From Bacillota bacterium (GTDB taxonomy: Bacteria; Bacillota; Dethiobacteria; DTU022): a DNA stretch of 40,495 nucleotides. The DNA lies in the NCBI GenBank assembly GCA_018400435.1, contig JAGYMW010000012.1, positions 1 to 40,495 on the forward strand, read 5' to 3'. The position numbers and the translations under genes were made by a program. The notes under the pieces are model-generated. The model was not told the origin of the DNA, made no database searches, and worked only from the letters and a program-made list of their open reading frames with translations. Of this stretch, positions 1 to 7,994 are shown one piece after another (position 1 is the first letter of the stretch; the number at the start of each line of letters is the position of its first letter).

Positions 1-276
1 GGCCACCCGGTGTACCTGCGGGCAATCCAGGGCTTCCTGCAGGCTGTACCCCATCCCCAGGCCGCCCATTAGAACAGCCAGCGGCTTTTCCTCGTGAGGC
101 AAATCCTGCAGGGCATCCCGGACGGCAGCTTTTTCCGAAGCACCGTTATAGCTGGCCATCAGGAAAACCCCGTTATAGATAATTTCATAGTTATCTCCCC
201 GCCTCTGCAGCTGAAGTTCCCCGGCCAGACCCCGGCGTCTTTCAATTACAGTGGAAGGTTCGTCTGGGATAGTCAT
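1..276 (-). CDS. Spermidine synthase-like protein, N-terminal part (runs off left edge)
   Basis: This open frame is not in the ORF track because it lacks a stop inside the window. It starts at an ATG at 276 preceded by an AGAGAGG ribosome binding site and reads 92 codons to base 1. The protein begins MTIPDEPSTVIERRRG and contains a glycine-rich stretch GGLGMGYSL, which looks like the SAM-binding loop of the spermidine/spermine synthase fold. The N-terminal beta-rich segment (ELQLQRRGDNYEIIYNGVFLM) also resembles that family. Family members would transfer an aminopropyl group or act as SAM-dependent methyltransferases; the substrate cannot be told from this fragment. A TATAAT at 347-352 may be its -10 box. 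The catalytic half lies outside the window, so the call is moderate. Confidence 0.55.
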   Translation of the reverse strand, partial: MTIPDEPSTVIERRRGLAGELQLQRRGDNYEIIYNGVFLMASYNGASEKAAVRDALQDLPHEEKPLAVLMGGLGMGYSLQEALDCPQVHRVA

Positions 277-346
277 TATCGTTACCTCTCTGTCTGTACT
301 TGAAGGTATTCCGTCCTTCTGTTTGTACCATGCCCTGCAAAAATTA

Positions 347-352
347 ATTATA
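347..352 (-). promoter_or_regulatory. Possible -10 box for the spermidine synthase-like gene
   Basis: On the minus strand TATAAT is a perfect -10 hexamer about 70 bases upstream of the ATG at 276. The sequence 17 bases further upstream is a poor -35 match, so this is a weak call. The REP-like palindrome at 377-460 lies immediately upstream. Confidence 0.35.
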
Positions 353-376
353 TCGTAACTACCCAGGCATGGACTG

Positions 377-460
377 CCGTGCCAAGGGAACAGTTCCATC
401 GTCTTCCCTTCGGACCTCCGCTTCGCTCCGGTGACGCTCGAACCGTCCCCTTTGGCACGG
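377..460. repeat. REP-like imperfect palindrome
   Basis: The left arm CCGTGCCAAGGGAACAGTTC (377-396) pairs with the right arm GAACCGTCCCCTTTGGCACGG (440-460), with a few mismatches. The roughly 43-base centre is GC-rich and contains GGAGCGAAGCGGAGG-type sequence on the minus strand. The arrangement, a long imperfect hairpin in an intergenic gap, is typical of REP or MITE-like dispersed elements found in many clostridial genomes. There is only one full copy in this window, so its repetitive nature is inferred. It sits between two divergent genes and could also act as a bidirectional transcription barrier. The rest of 277-583 shows no gene. Confidence 0.5.
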
Positions 461-583
461 GTTAGCTTTAACAAAAATTTATAAGGCTGTAGGGTCGAGA
501 ACTGGCGCCGGGCATACGAGTAGTTACATTATATCTTTAATTAAACTGAACGTCCAAGAACGTTTAATTTAAAGGACATAGTA

Positions 584-612
584 TTGCAAAAAATCGCAAT
601 TTACTGTAATAT
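584..612 (+). promoter_or_regulatory. Sigma-A-type promoter of the GYD gene
   Basis: A -35 box TTGCAA (584-589) and a -10 box TAATAT (607-612) are separated by 17 bases, ending about 45 bases before the GTG start at 657. An AT-rich inverted repeat, AATTAAAC (539-546) with GTTTAATT (562-569), lies just upstream of the -35 and could be an operator. No regulator can be assigned. Confidence 0.55.
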
Positions 613-656
613 AAAATAAAAGTGCCAGCCACTCTTATTCAAAGGAGGGTTTCCCG

Positions 657-932
657 GTGGGGGTTTACATGATGCTCGGCAAATATAATCCAGGTGCTTT
701 ACAGGAAATCAGCCCTGAACGGACCGAGAAAGCAAAAGATTTGATCCAGGAAAACGGCGGCTCAATTAAGGCAGGTTATGTCCTGCTGGGCGAAAATGAT
801 CTTCTCTTTATCGTTAATTTCCCGTCCATTAAAAATGTTATTAAAGCCTCGGTAGAGATGGGCAACCTTCTTGATATCAGTTTTGCCACAACCCCGGCCA
901 TTACGGTCGACGATTTCGACAGATTATTTTAA
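657..932 (+). CDS. GYD domain-containing protein
   Basis: This 91-residue protein starts at a GTG preceded by AGGAGGG at a 7-base spacing; the next ATG (MMLGKYNPGAL) lacks a comparable site. The sequence (MLGKYNPGALQEISPERTEKAKDLI, then GGSIKAGYVLLGENDLLFIVNFP, then SFATTPAITVDDFDRLF) matches the GYD family, small dimeric alpha-beta barrel proteins related to YciI and EthD. Their biochemical role is unknown. The full expected length is present. The gene stands alone, with its own promoter at 584-612 and a terminator hairpin at 971-1008. The identification is good; the function is not known. Confidence 0.85.
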   Translation: MGVYMMLGKYNPGALQEISPERTEKAKDLIQENGGSIKAGYVLLGENDLLFIVNFPSIKNVIKASVEMGNLLDISFATTPAITVDDFDRLF

Positions 933-963
933 CATTCAAGTGCCAGGAAGCATCCAACGTTTT

Positions 964-1017
964 CAGGTTTAAGGTGAAGTAGTTAACCCGCTTCGCCTTT
1001 GTTTATTTACCAACCTG
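964..1017 (+). terminator. Terminator-like hairpin after the GYD gene
   Basis: The stem AAGGTGAAG (971-979) pairs with CTTCGCCTT (991-999), with one G-T wobble and an 11-base loop, and is followed by TGTTTATTT. Outer arms CAGGTT (964-969) and AACCTG (1012-1017) could extend it. The position, about 35 bases after the stop codon, fits an intrinsic terminator. Confidence 0.55.
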
Positions 1018-1031
1018 TTTAATCGATATGA

Positions 1032-1071
1032 AATACAGCCCCGCGGCTCAGTAAACGCGGGGCTGTATTTT
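1032..1071. terminator. Strong hairpin, probably a bidirectional terminator
   Basis: A perfect 14-base-pair stem AATACAGCCCCGCG (1032-1045) pairs with CGCGGGGCTGTATT (1056-1069) across a 10-base loop, with TTTT at 1068-1071. It lies between the plus-strand GYD gene and the tail of the minus-strand genes, so it probably ends transcription from both sides. Confidence 0.75.
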
Positions 1072-1346
1072 GGGCAAATCTCTGTTCAGAATTCCTTTGT
1101 CCGGTAAATTCTCAATGATATGAAGTAAGAAATCAGGGACCGGTATTTCATTAGTACCAATCCGATCCATTATGCAGTTGATCCTGTAATAAAATTCTTT
1201 CTTATATGCAAAGGCTTAACTCCAATCCCTGTATCAACAATTGATTTACCTTCAGGATAGGTTTTCGGATCGTTGCGATATATCTCGAAGCAGGTCAGGA
1301 TATAATCCTGAACCTGGTTATCGCTCGGGCTTCTCAGGTTCTTTTT
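1048..1346 (-). pseudogene. Frame-broken remnant of an unrecognised protein
   Basis: On the minus strand one frame (1346-1170) reads a protein-like segment containing YILTCFEIYRNDPKTYPEGK and GIGVKPLHIRKNF, then stops. A second frame starts at an ATG overlapping that stop (TAATG) and continues MDRIGTNEIPVPDF, LLHIIENLPDKGILNRDL, to a stop at 1048. The two pieces read like consecutive parts of one protein split by a frameshift, and there is no good start for the first piece. The second piece runs into the terminator hairpin. I do not recognise the family. The alternative is two tiny coupled genes of about 58 and 40 codons. Confidence 0.4.
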
Positions 1347-1360
1347 TCACTCGTAATATT

Positions 1361-2107
1361 TTAGATTTTTTCAATTCCTGCAGTTTTCAACAGCTGCTGC
1401 CACTCTTTATAGTCGGGCATAAATTGTGATAAAAAATTATAAAAAGCCCGATCGTGTTTGTGGTGGACAAAATGGGCCAGTTCATGCAGGACAACATAAT
1501 CGATGCAGGGTAGAGGAAATTTTAACAGTTCTGTGTTCAGGGTGATTTTTCGTTTGGTAAAAGAGCAGGAACCCCACCTGCTCTTCATTGTCCTGATAGT
1601 AATTAAAGGTTTCTCGATCCAGTAGCGGTCCAGTCCGGCCAGGATCCGTTCAACAGCATCGTTAAAAACGGCCTCTGCTTGCTGTTTCAGCCAACGGTTG
1701 AAAATCCATTCCCTTAAGGCAAAGTTACTGTTATCCCTGATCGAAAGACGGATAGTTCGTCCTTCCCGGGAAACACCTTCTTTTCCTTCCACCGCCGATA
1801 TGGTCAGCTTATGGGGGATACCCAGATAATAAATGATATCTCCTTCCCGGAACTGCAGGGCACTGCGATCTTCTTTTTCCAGAGCAAACCGGCTGATATT
1901 TTTCAGGATCCAGGGCCCTTTTCTTTCTACAAACCCCTTGACCTGTTCTATAGAGACTGTTCTGTTGGCCGAGACCACAACCGTCGAATCTGGTTTCACC
2001 CTCAGGTTGATGTTTTTAACTTTTTTTCTGATCAGGGCAAATGAAACAGGCAATCCATTACAGTTAACGGTATGCTGTTCCATATTTCGCTGCTCCGGTG
2101 TCTGCAT
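1361..2107 (-). CDS. YgjP-like (M48-type) metallopeptidase domain protein
   Basis: The 248-residue product carries the zinc-peptidase motif HELAHFVHHKHDRAFY (HExxH with a further downstream His) and the WGSCS motif typical of YgjP/DUF45 proteins, a soluble branch related to SprT and M48 peptidases. The N-terminal beta-rich half (IRKKVKNINLRVKPDSTVVVSAN) is also characteristic. No physiological substrate is established for this family. The ORF-track start at 2107 has only a weak AGGAAT site; an in-frame ATG at 2083 has a better-placed GGAG, so translation may start eight residues later. It is the last gene of the minus-strand run that begins with cdaA. Length and motifs are intact. Confidence 0.85.
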   Translation of the reverse strand: MQTPEQRNMEQHTVNCNGLPVSFALIRKKVKNINLRVKPDSTVVVSANRTVSIEQVKGFVERKGPWILKNISRFALEKEDRSALQFREGDIIYYLGIPHKLTISAVEGKEGVSREGRTIRLSIRDNSNFALREWIFNRWLKQQAEAVFNDAVERILAGLDRYWIEKPLITIRTMKSRWGSCSFTKRKITLNTELLKFPLPCIDYVVLHELAHFVHHKHDRAFYNFLSQFMPDYKEWQQLLKTAGIEKI

Positions 2108-2146
2108 GATTTTTAAATTCCTGTAATTTAAATTTATAAGGACGGG

Positions 2147-2587
2147 TTATTCAACCGGCTGGAACCACAGGCCGGCAACCCTGTTGTCGCCATCAAAAAC
2201 CACCCTGATATTGATCGGCCCCGCCACAAAATCAGTGATAACATTAACAGCCCTGTAATCATCCGATTCTTCAATATGTTTCTCGATTTCTCCTTCATAA
2301 GCACCCTGCTGGGTCAGCAAAGCTTCCCAGCTATGCTTAAGTTTTCCCTCCGACATCGCCTTTTTCATGTCGGCATTAAAAAAGTACACCGCGCTGCTGT
2401 AATCTTCATTGCGCATGTATTCAATAAATTCTTCAGCTAGATCTGATATATCCCCATACAGCGGGGGGACAACCGGTTCCTGGCTGACGCTGCAGGACAC
2501 TATCAGCAGGGAAACCAGCATGAATATGATGAGCAGTAAAACTTTTTTAACCATTTGCTGCCACTTCTTTCCAGATAATTTAATCAC
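2147..2587 (-). CDS. DUF3887-type lipoprotein
   Basis: The N-terminus has two lysine-rich patches, a hydrophobic stretch VLLLIIFMLVSLLIV and a lipobox-like IVSC, so this is probably a lipoprotein anchored to the outer face of the membrane. The mature part (DLAEEFIEYMRNEDYSSAVYFFNADMKKA, then INIRVVFDGDNRVAGLWF) resembles the DUF3887 fold, an NTF2-like domain of unknown function common in Firmicutes. The annotated GTG start at 2587 has a poor ribosome site; the ATG that gives MVKKVLLL, 11 codons further in, would make a more typical signal peptide. The gene follows glnS by 22 bases. Confidence 0.7.
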   Translation of the reverse strand: MIKLSGKKWQQMVKKVLLLIIFMLVSLLIVSCSVSQEPVVPPLYGDISDLAEEFIEYMRNEDYSSAVYFFNADMKKAMSEGKLKHSWEALLTQQGAYEGEIEKHIEESDDYRAVNVITDFVAGPINIRVVFDGDNRVAGLWFQPVE

Positions 2588-2609
2588 CCGCTACTCTGCC
2601 ATTTCGCTC

Positions 2610-4316
2610 CTATTTTTTCTTCCTGGCCCAGCTGTCACGGAGCGCTACGATACGGTTGAAAACAGGGACATCCTTGTTTGAAGGCTGAGGATCGAGGTAG
2701 AAGTAGCCCTTGCGCAAAAACTGGTAACGGTTACCCGGGGTCGCCTCCAGGATGGACGGTTCAGCGAGGACATTACGGCAGACAATCAGCGACTGCGGAT
2801 TGATATGGCTGATAAAATCCTTTTCATCATCTTCTTCCGGGTTTTCCACGACAAAGAGGTTATCATACAGATTGACCGTAACGCGGGCGGCATGTTCAGT
2901 CGAGACCCAGTGGATAACCCCTTTCACTTTTTTGCCGCTCCGGTCGCTGCCGCTTTTGCTCAGTAAATCATATGTGCAGCGCAGCTCGGTTACATTACCG
3001 TCGCCGTCTTTGATCACTTCTTCACAGCGGATAATATAGGCGCTTTTCAGGCGAACTTCCCTGCCCGGGGCCAAACGGAAAAATTTTTTCGGCGGATCTT
3101 CCATGAAATCATCACGCTCAATATAAATTTCTCCGCTAAAGGGGACTTCTCGATAACCGGCGCTTTCATCTCCAGGAATGTTTTCCATTTTGACATTCTC
3201 GGTTTTTCCTGCCGTCCAATTGGTAATAACCACTTTCAGCGGGTCGAGAACGACCATCCGGCGGGGTGCTTTTGTTTCAAGCTTCTGGCGGATACAGTGG
3301 TCCAGCAAAGCCAGATCCACTGTACTCTCCGCTCTCGACACGCCAACACGTTCCTGAAAATCAGCGATTGCTTCCGCAGTTACACCGCGGCGGCGCAGGC
3401 CGGCGATTGTGGGCATGCGGGGATCGTCCCAACCATCCACGTACCCTTCCTCCACAAGGCGGCGCAGTTTGCGCTTACTCATCACCGTATGGGTCATATT
3501 GAGACGGGCAAATTCGGTCTGGTGAGAATGAAACTTGACTACTTCAGGCATCAGTTCTACAGCATTCTCAACTATCCAGTCGTAGAGTGGGCGGTGATCG
3601 GTATATTCAATCGAGCAAAGAGAGTGGGTAATCCCTTCCAGGGCGTCGGAGAAAGGGTGATCAAAATCGTACATGGGATAGATGGACCATTTATCTCCTG
3701 TGCGGTGGTGGGAAGCATGAAGAATGCGGTAAAGGACGGGATCACGCATGTTCAAATTGCCGGAAGCCATATCGATCTTGGCCCGCAGGACCCGGCTGCC
3801 GGTGGGAAATTCACCATCTCGCATTCGTTTGAAAAGATCAAGGTTTTCCTCCACCGGGCGGCCTCGGTACGGACTTTCAACGCCGGGCTCGGTGAGAGTA
3901 CCACGGTATTGCCTGATCTCCTCCTGGTTCAAATCACAGACATAAGCCCGCCCGGCCTTGACCAGGCGCAGGGCAAATTCATACTTGATTTCAAAATAGT
4001 CGGAGGAGAAAAAGAGCCTGTCTTCCCAATCGGCCCCGAGCCAGCGAATATCGGCAATAATGGAGTCGACAAATTCCTGCTCCTCTTTAATCGGATTGGT
4101 ATCGTCAAAACGAAGGTTGAACTTACCATTGAAATCCCGGGCAATGGCATAATTTAGAAGAATGGCCTTGGCATGACCGATATGCAGGTAGCCGTTCGGC
4201 TCGGGGGGGAAACGGGTGTGAATCGGCTTGTCACCAAGTAGGCCTTTTCCCAGATCTTCTTTGATCATCGTGTAAATAAAGTTCGATTTAAATTCAGTCC
4301 CGTTTTTTTCAGTCAT
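2610..4316 (-). CDS. glnS: Glutaminyl-tRNA synthetase
   Basis: The 568-residue protein charges tRNA-Gln with glutamine in the cytoplasm. The class I signature is visible near the N-terminus (FPPEPNGYLHIGHAK), the KMSKS-like loop is VMSKRKLRRLV, and the C-terminal anticodon-binding beta-barrels follow (EIYIERDDFMEDPPKKFFRL, GNRYQFLRKGYFYLD). The FPPEPNGYLH form, rather than the GluRS form, identifies it as GlnRS. The length matches the bacterial enzyme (about 550). The ATG at 4316 has AAAGGAG upstream. Many Firmicutes lack GlnRS and instead amidate Glu-tRNA-Gln through GatCAB; carrying glnS is a lineage trait often attributed to transfer. No T-box leader is visible upstream. Confidence 0.97.
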   Translation of the reverse strand: MTEKNGTEFKSNFIYTMIKEDLGKGLLGDKPIHTRFPPEPNGYLHIGHAKAILLNYAIARDFNGKFNLRFDDTNPIKEEQEFVDSIIADIRWLGADWEDRLFFSSDYFEIKYEFALRLVKAGRAYVCDLNQEEIRQYRGTLTEPGVESPYRGRPVEENLDLFKRMRDGEFPTGSRVLRAKIDMASGNLNMRDPVLYRILHASHHRTGDKWSIYPMYDFDHPFSDALEGITHSLCSIEYTDHRPLYDWIVENAVELMPEVVKFHSHQTEFARLNMTHTVMSKRKLRRLVEEGYVDGWDDPRMPTIAGLRRRGVTAEAIADFQERVGVSRAESTVDLALLDHCIRQKLETKAPRRMVVLDPLKVVITNWTAGKTENVKMENIPGDESAGYREVPFSGEIYIERDDFMEDPPKKFFRLAPGREVRLKSAYIIRCEEVIKDGDGNVTELRCTYDLLSKSGSDRSGKKVKGVIHWVSTEHAARVTVNLYDNLFVVENPEEDDEKDFISHINPQSLIVCRNVLAEPSILEATPGNRYQFLRKGYFYLDPQPSNKDVPVFNRIVALRDSWARKKK

Positions 4317-4431
4317 CGAAAGTCTCCTTTGTAACAGGGTAAATATGTTCTCTTACAGGGTTTCCAATATTCTTCGATCCGACCGGCTTTTAAAACATGC
4401 TCGCCGATAAACTATTACTCATGCTAGTTGA

Positions 4432-4608
4432 TCACAATTTCCGTTCCGGAATAAGAAACAGAATAACAGCAACGATAAAACAGATGCTGCCGGCAATCAT
4501 CAACGGATCACGATCCCTGATAGAAGCGGCAATATAAATGATCCCGCAGATCAAGAAAAACAGCCAGGCCAGCAGATAAAGGCTGATGGAGTCCTTTTTA
4601 CTGGCCAT
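4432..4608 (-). CDS. Small two-helix membrane protein (58 aa)
   Basis: This frame is too short for the ORF track. It starts at an ATG at 4608 and stops with TGA at 4432, giving MASKKDSISLYLLAWLFF and ending in PERKL. Two hydrophobic segments (SLYLLAWLFFLICGIIYIAAS and PLMIAGSICFIVAVILFLIP) flank a charged RDRD turn, which predicts a hairpin membrane protein. The bounded ends, the hydrophobic pattern, and its fit in the gap between glmS and glnS on the same strand support it as a real gene. The ribosome binding site is weak, and I do not recognise a family. Confidence 0.55.
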   Translation of the reverse strand: MASKKDSISLYLLAWLFFLICGIIYIAASIRDRDPLMIAGSICFIVAVILFLIPERKL

Positions 4609-4662
4609 TAATAGTTTCAGAGCAAATATAGAGCAGATGCTCCATTCATGGATATATGCAAT

Positions 4663-6501
4663 TTACTCGACAGTAACGCTCTTAGCCAGATTGCGCGGTT
4701 GATCAACAGAACTGCCGCGGGCCAGGGCGGTATAATATGCCATCAGCTGGGTCGGCACCACGCTCAGAATTGGAGCCAGCAGGTCACCGACCGGGGGCAG
4801 GGTAAAAACTGCTTCTTCCTGCCGGATCAGATCGCCAAAATCATCCCGGGTAATAATGAACACGGCTCCGCCGCGGGTTTTCACTTCCTGTATGTTGCTC
4901 AGGCTTTTTTCGAGCACCACTTTTTGGGTAACCAGGGCAATTACCGGTACACCTTCATCAATCAGGGCCAGGGGGCCGTGTTTCAGTTCCCCGGCAGCAT
5001 AAGCTTCTGCATGGATATAGGAAATCTCTTTCAGCTTAAGAGCTCCCTCTCTGGCCACCGGGTAATCAAGGCTACGACCGATAAAAAAGGCGTTATCCCA
5101 GCAGGCCAGGTGATTACTGTAGGCACGCAATTTTTCCAGCTTCTCATCGGCAAGCAACTTTTCCAGCTGGGCCGGCAGTTCAAGCAGCCCCTTGACCAAA
5201 TCTAAAGCAAGGGCCGGATCGACATCTTTCCGCACCTGCCCAAGATAAAGAGCGAGCAGGTACAAAGCAACCAGCTGGGTCAGATAAGCCTTGGTTGAAG
5301 CAACGGCAATCTCCGGCCCGGCCCAGGTAAAAAGGACCTGGTCCGCTTCACGGGCTATCGTGCTACCAACCACATTGGTCACCGCCAGAACTTTTACTTT
5401 TCGCAAACGAGCCAGGCGCAGGGCGGCCAGGGTATCGGCAGTTTCACCCGACTGACTGATCACTATCACAAGGTGATCTTCAGCCAGTAACGGCCGGCGG
5501 TAGCGAAATTCGGAAGCAACTTCAACATCAACAGGAATTCCGGCGATATTCTCAATAATTTCACGGCCCAGGAGCCCGGCGTGATATGCCGTCCCACAGG
5601 CCACAATATGAATTTTTTTTAACCGGGATATTTCCCCGGTATCCATTGCCAGTTCGCTTAAATCTACTTTACCGGAAGGCAGGTCGATCCTCTGGCGAAG
5701 AGTTTCCCGCACGGCAACCGGTTGCTCCATAATCTCTTTCAGCATGAAGTGAGCAAAACCGCCTTTTTCCGCCGCTTCCAGATCCCAGTTTACCTCCAGG
5801 ATTTCCCTCTCTACCGGCTTGCCACCGGCATCATATATCTCTACCTTTTCAGCTGTAATGGAGGCAAACTCGCCGTCTTCAAGAACCATGACCCGGCGGG
5901 TACGATTGAGGAGAGCAGGAATATCGGAGGCAACCAGGTTTTCACTTTTCCCCAGTCCGATTACCAATGGGCTGTCCCGGCGAACACAGACAATCCGTCC
6001 CGGCTCACGGGCGGAAATAGCCGCCAGAGCATAGGAACCTTTAACTTCGTCTATCGCCCGGCGCAGGGCCGCAAGGAGATCCCCATCATAGTATTCCTCG
6101 ATCAGGTGGGCCAGCACCTCGCTATCTGTTTCCGACCGAAACTGGTGGTCCTTTTCTTCGATTAGCCAGCTGCGCAGCAATTTGTAATTTTCAATGATCC
6201 CGTTATGCACGACAGCCAGATCATCGGAGCAACCTCCGTGCGGATGGGCATTAACTTCTGTCGGGCGGCCGTGGGTAGCCCACCTGGTGTGACCGATGCC
6301 GGTTTTTGCTGTCAGGCAATTGCCTCTGTATATTTTTTCAAGAGCGGCAACCGTACCAGCTGTTTTGATTATTACCACTTTGCCTTCATTCTGCAGGGCC
6401 AGGCCGGCTGAATCATAACCGCGGTACTCCAGTTTCTTTAATCCGTCTATAATGATAGAACCGGCTTTCCCGGTTCCCGTATATCCCACTATACCGCACA
6501 T
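4663..6501 (-). CDS. glmS: Glutamine--fructose-6-phosphate aminotransferase (isomerizing)
   Basis: GlmS makes glucosamine-6-phosphate from fructose-6-phosphate and glutamine, the entry step to UDP-GlcNAc for peptidoglycan. The true start is the ATG at 6501, giving MCGIVGYTG with the catalytic Cys directly after the initiator Met and GGAGG nearby; the ORF-track start at 6597 would bury that Cys behind 32 residues. The N-terminal Ntn glutaminase domain (GHTRWATHGRP, HNGIIENY) is followed by two SIS sugar-isomerase domains (VACGTAYHAG, ISQSGETADT, and FFIGRSLDYPVAREGALKLKE), ending in LAKSVTVE. The 612-residue length is normal. It lies downstream of glmM, which supplies the next pathway step. 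I see no glmS ribozyme in the 124-base gap. Confidence 0.97.
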   Translation of the reverse strand: MCGIVGYTGTGKAGSIIIDGLKKLEYRGYDSAGLALQNEGKVVIIKTAGTVAALEKIYRGNCLTAKTGIGHTRWATHGRPTEVNAHPHGGCSDDLAVVHNGIIENYKLLRSWLIEEKDHQFRSETDSEVLAHLIEEYYDGDLLAALRRAIDEVKGSYALAAISAREPGRIVCVRRDSPLVIGLGKSENLVASDIPALLNRTRRVMVLEDGEFASITAEKVEIYDAGGKPVEREILEVNWDLEAAEKGGFAHFMLKEIMEQPVAVRETLRQRIDLPSGKVDLSELAMDTGEISRLKKIHIVACGTAYHAGLLGREIIENIAGIPVDVEVASEFRYRRPLLAEDHLVIVISQSGETADTLAALRLARLRKVKVLAVTNVVGSTIAREADQVLFTWAGPEIAVASTKAYLTQLVALYLLALYLGQVRKDVDPALALDLVKGLLELPAQLEKLLADEKLEKLRAYSNHLACWDNAFFIGRSLDYPVAREGALKLKEISYIHAEAYAAGELKHGPLALIDEGVPVIALVTQKVVLEKSLSNIQEVKTRGGAVFIITRDDFGDLIRQEEAVFTLPPVGDLLAPILSVVPTQLMAYYTALARGSSVDQPRNLAKSVTVE

Positions 6502-6625
6502 ATATAAACCTCCATCCATAAATAACCCGGAAATCCTCACAAATAAAATAAATATCTCAAAAAATTGCTTGAGGCAACATTTACTGGCTGCGGGCAACTA
6601 TCCTGTCGGTACAGCACAGAAAAGA

Positions 6626-7966
6626 TCAGGATTGTTCGCGGGCTATAATTTCCGCCAGGGAACGAGCATATTGCTCCAACTTATCCTTCTGCAGCGGCGC
6701 TTCAAGCATGATCCTGATTTTCGGCTCTGTTCCCGACGGGCGGACCAGAACACGACCATGGCTGCCAAGTTTTTCTTCGATTTCTTTAATGGCGGTGGAA
6801 ATTTTTTTGTTGTCGGACCATTCTTCCTTTGAAGTTACCCGCTGGTTAACAAGGACCTGGGGCAGCCGCTCCAGGCGGGAAGCGAGTTCCGACAGGGAGC
6901 GCTGTTCGGCCTGTATAACTTTCAGCAGCTGCAGGGCAGTCAGCAACCCGTCTCCGGTAGTAGCATAATCAGAAAAGATGATGTGCCCGGACTGCTCTCC
7001 TCCGATATTATAACCTCCGGCAAGCATTTTTTCGAGGACATAGCGGTCGCCCACCGCGGTACGTATTACCTTAAAACCATATTTTTTACCCAGTATTTCG
7101 AGTCCGCCATTGCTCATGACCGTGGTTACCAGGGTACTTTTTTTAAGTTGCTCTTGCGCAGCCAGATTTACTGCACATATGGACATTACGGCATCACCGT
7201 CCACTTCACAGCCCTTTTCATCCACGGCAATGAGCCGGTCGGCATCCCCGTCAAAAGCCAGTCCTGCCAGAGCGTTGAAAGCCGTGACTTCCTGCTGAAG
7301 CTCCGTCGTATCGGTAGCCCCGCAGTGAACATTAATCCTGCTGCCGTCAGGATCGTTATGAAGCATCTTAACGGTAGCTCCCAGTTCTTCAAAGATCTCG
7401 CCCGCCAGGCAGCAGGCAGACCCATGGGCACAGTCGACAACCAGCCTTAAACCGGACAAAGATGAACCGGCTGTTTTTAAATAATCCAAATAACGTCGTA
7501 AAGCTTTACCATCACTGAAAGACCGGCCCAGCGCTGCTCCTTCCGGACGGGGCATTTGGTCACTATCCCCAAAATAAATACTTTCGATTTCAGTTTCAAG
7601 AGCATCAGACAGTTTAAAACCGGAGCTGTTGAAAATTTTCAACCCGTTATCTTCAATAGGGTTATGGGAAGCTGAGATAATCACTCCGGCCGACGCTTTC
7701 AACTCCTTCGTCAGGTAAGCTACCGCCGGGGTTGACACTATCCCCAGCAGCCTTACCGCCCCCCCCGCTGAATTAATACCGGCAGCCAGGGCCCCTTCGA
7801 GCATCGGCCCCGAAAGACGGGTATCTCTGCCTATTATAAAAGTGGGGCTTTGAATTTCACGTCCCAGAAGCCAGGCCGCGATGCGACCGATTTTAAAAGC
7901 CAGTTCCGGGGTCAGGTCACGGTTGGCTACCCCTCTGATTCCGTCAGTTCCAAACAGCTTCCCCAT
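6626..7966 (-). CDS. glmM: Phosphoglucosamine mutase
   Basis: GlmM converts glucosamine-6-phosphate to glucosamine-1-phosphate in the cytoplasm. The N-terminal MGKLFGTDGIRG, the phosphoserine loop ISASHNPIEDNG, the metal-binding DGDADR, the sugar-binding loop GGEQSGHII and the C-terminal phosphate site RPSGTEPKIRIM are all present in order. The length of 446 residues is typical. The ATG at 7966 has TGGAGGTG upstream. It lies directly after cdaA-cdaR, the conserved Firmicutes arrangement linking c-di-AMP synthesis with cell-wall precursor supply, and before glmS. A terminator-like hairpin lies between cdaR and this gene, so it may have partly independent transcription. Confidence 0.97.
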   Translation of the reverse strand: MGKLFGTDGIRGVANRDLTPELAFKIGRIAAWLLGREIQSPTFIIGRDTRLSGPMLEGALAAGINSAGGAVRLLGIVSTPAVAYLTKELKASAGVIISASHNPIEDNGLKIFNSSGFKLSDALETEIESIYFGDSDQMPRPEGAALGRSFSDGKALRRYLDYLKTAGSSLSGLRLVVDCAHGSACCLAGEIFEELGATVKMLHNDPDGSRINVHCGATDTTELQQEVTAFNALAGLAFDGDADRLIAVDEKGCEVDGDAVMSICAVNLAAQEQLKKSTLVTTVMSNGGLEILGKKYGFKVIRTAVGDRYVLEKMLAGGYNIGGEQSGHIIFSDYATTGDGLLTALQLLKVIQAEQRSLSELASRLERLPQVLVNQRVTSKEEWSDNKKISTAIKEIEEKLGSHGRVLVRPSGTEPKIRIMLEAPLQKDKLEQYARSLAEIIAREQS

Positions 7967-7994
7967 TGAAACACCTCCAGAAGATACTATAACA

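Noticed and set aside
1241-1429. 62-codon plus-strand ORF
   Set aside because: It overlaps the YgjP gene end and the minus-strand remnant, and has no ribosome site or recognisable sequence.
3297-4157. 286-codon plus-strand ORF inside glnS
   Set aside because: It is antisense to the whole N-terminal half of a well-conserved glnS, has no ribosome site or family resemblance, and follows the codon bias of the real gene.
4317-4431. Possible T-box leader of glnS
   Set aside because: No AGGGTGG-type T-box sequence or specifier stem was found; only a short direct repeat CCCTGTAA/CCCTGTTA is present.
6502-6625. Possible glmS ribozyme upstream of glmS
   Set aside because: The leader lacks the conserved ribozyme core and is too short and AT-rich; only a small TTGC-ctcaa-GCAA hairpin with a T run is visible.
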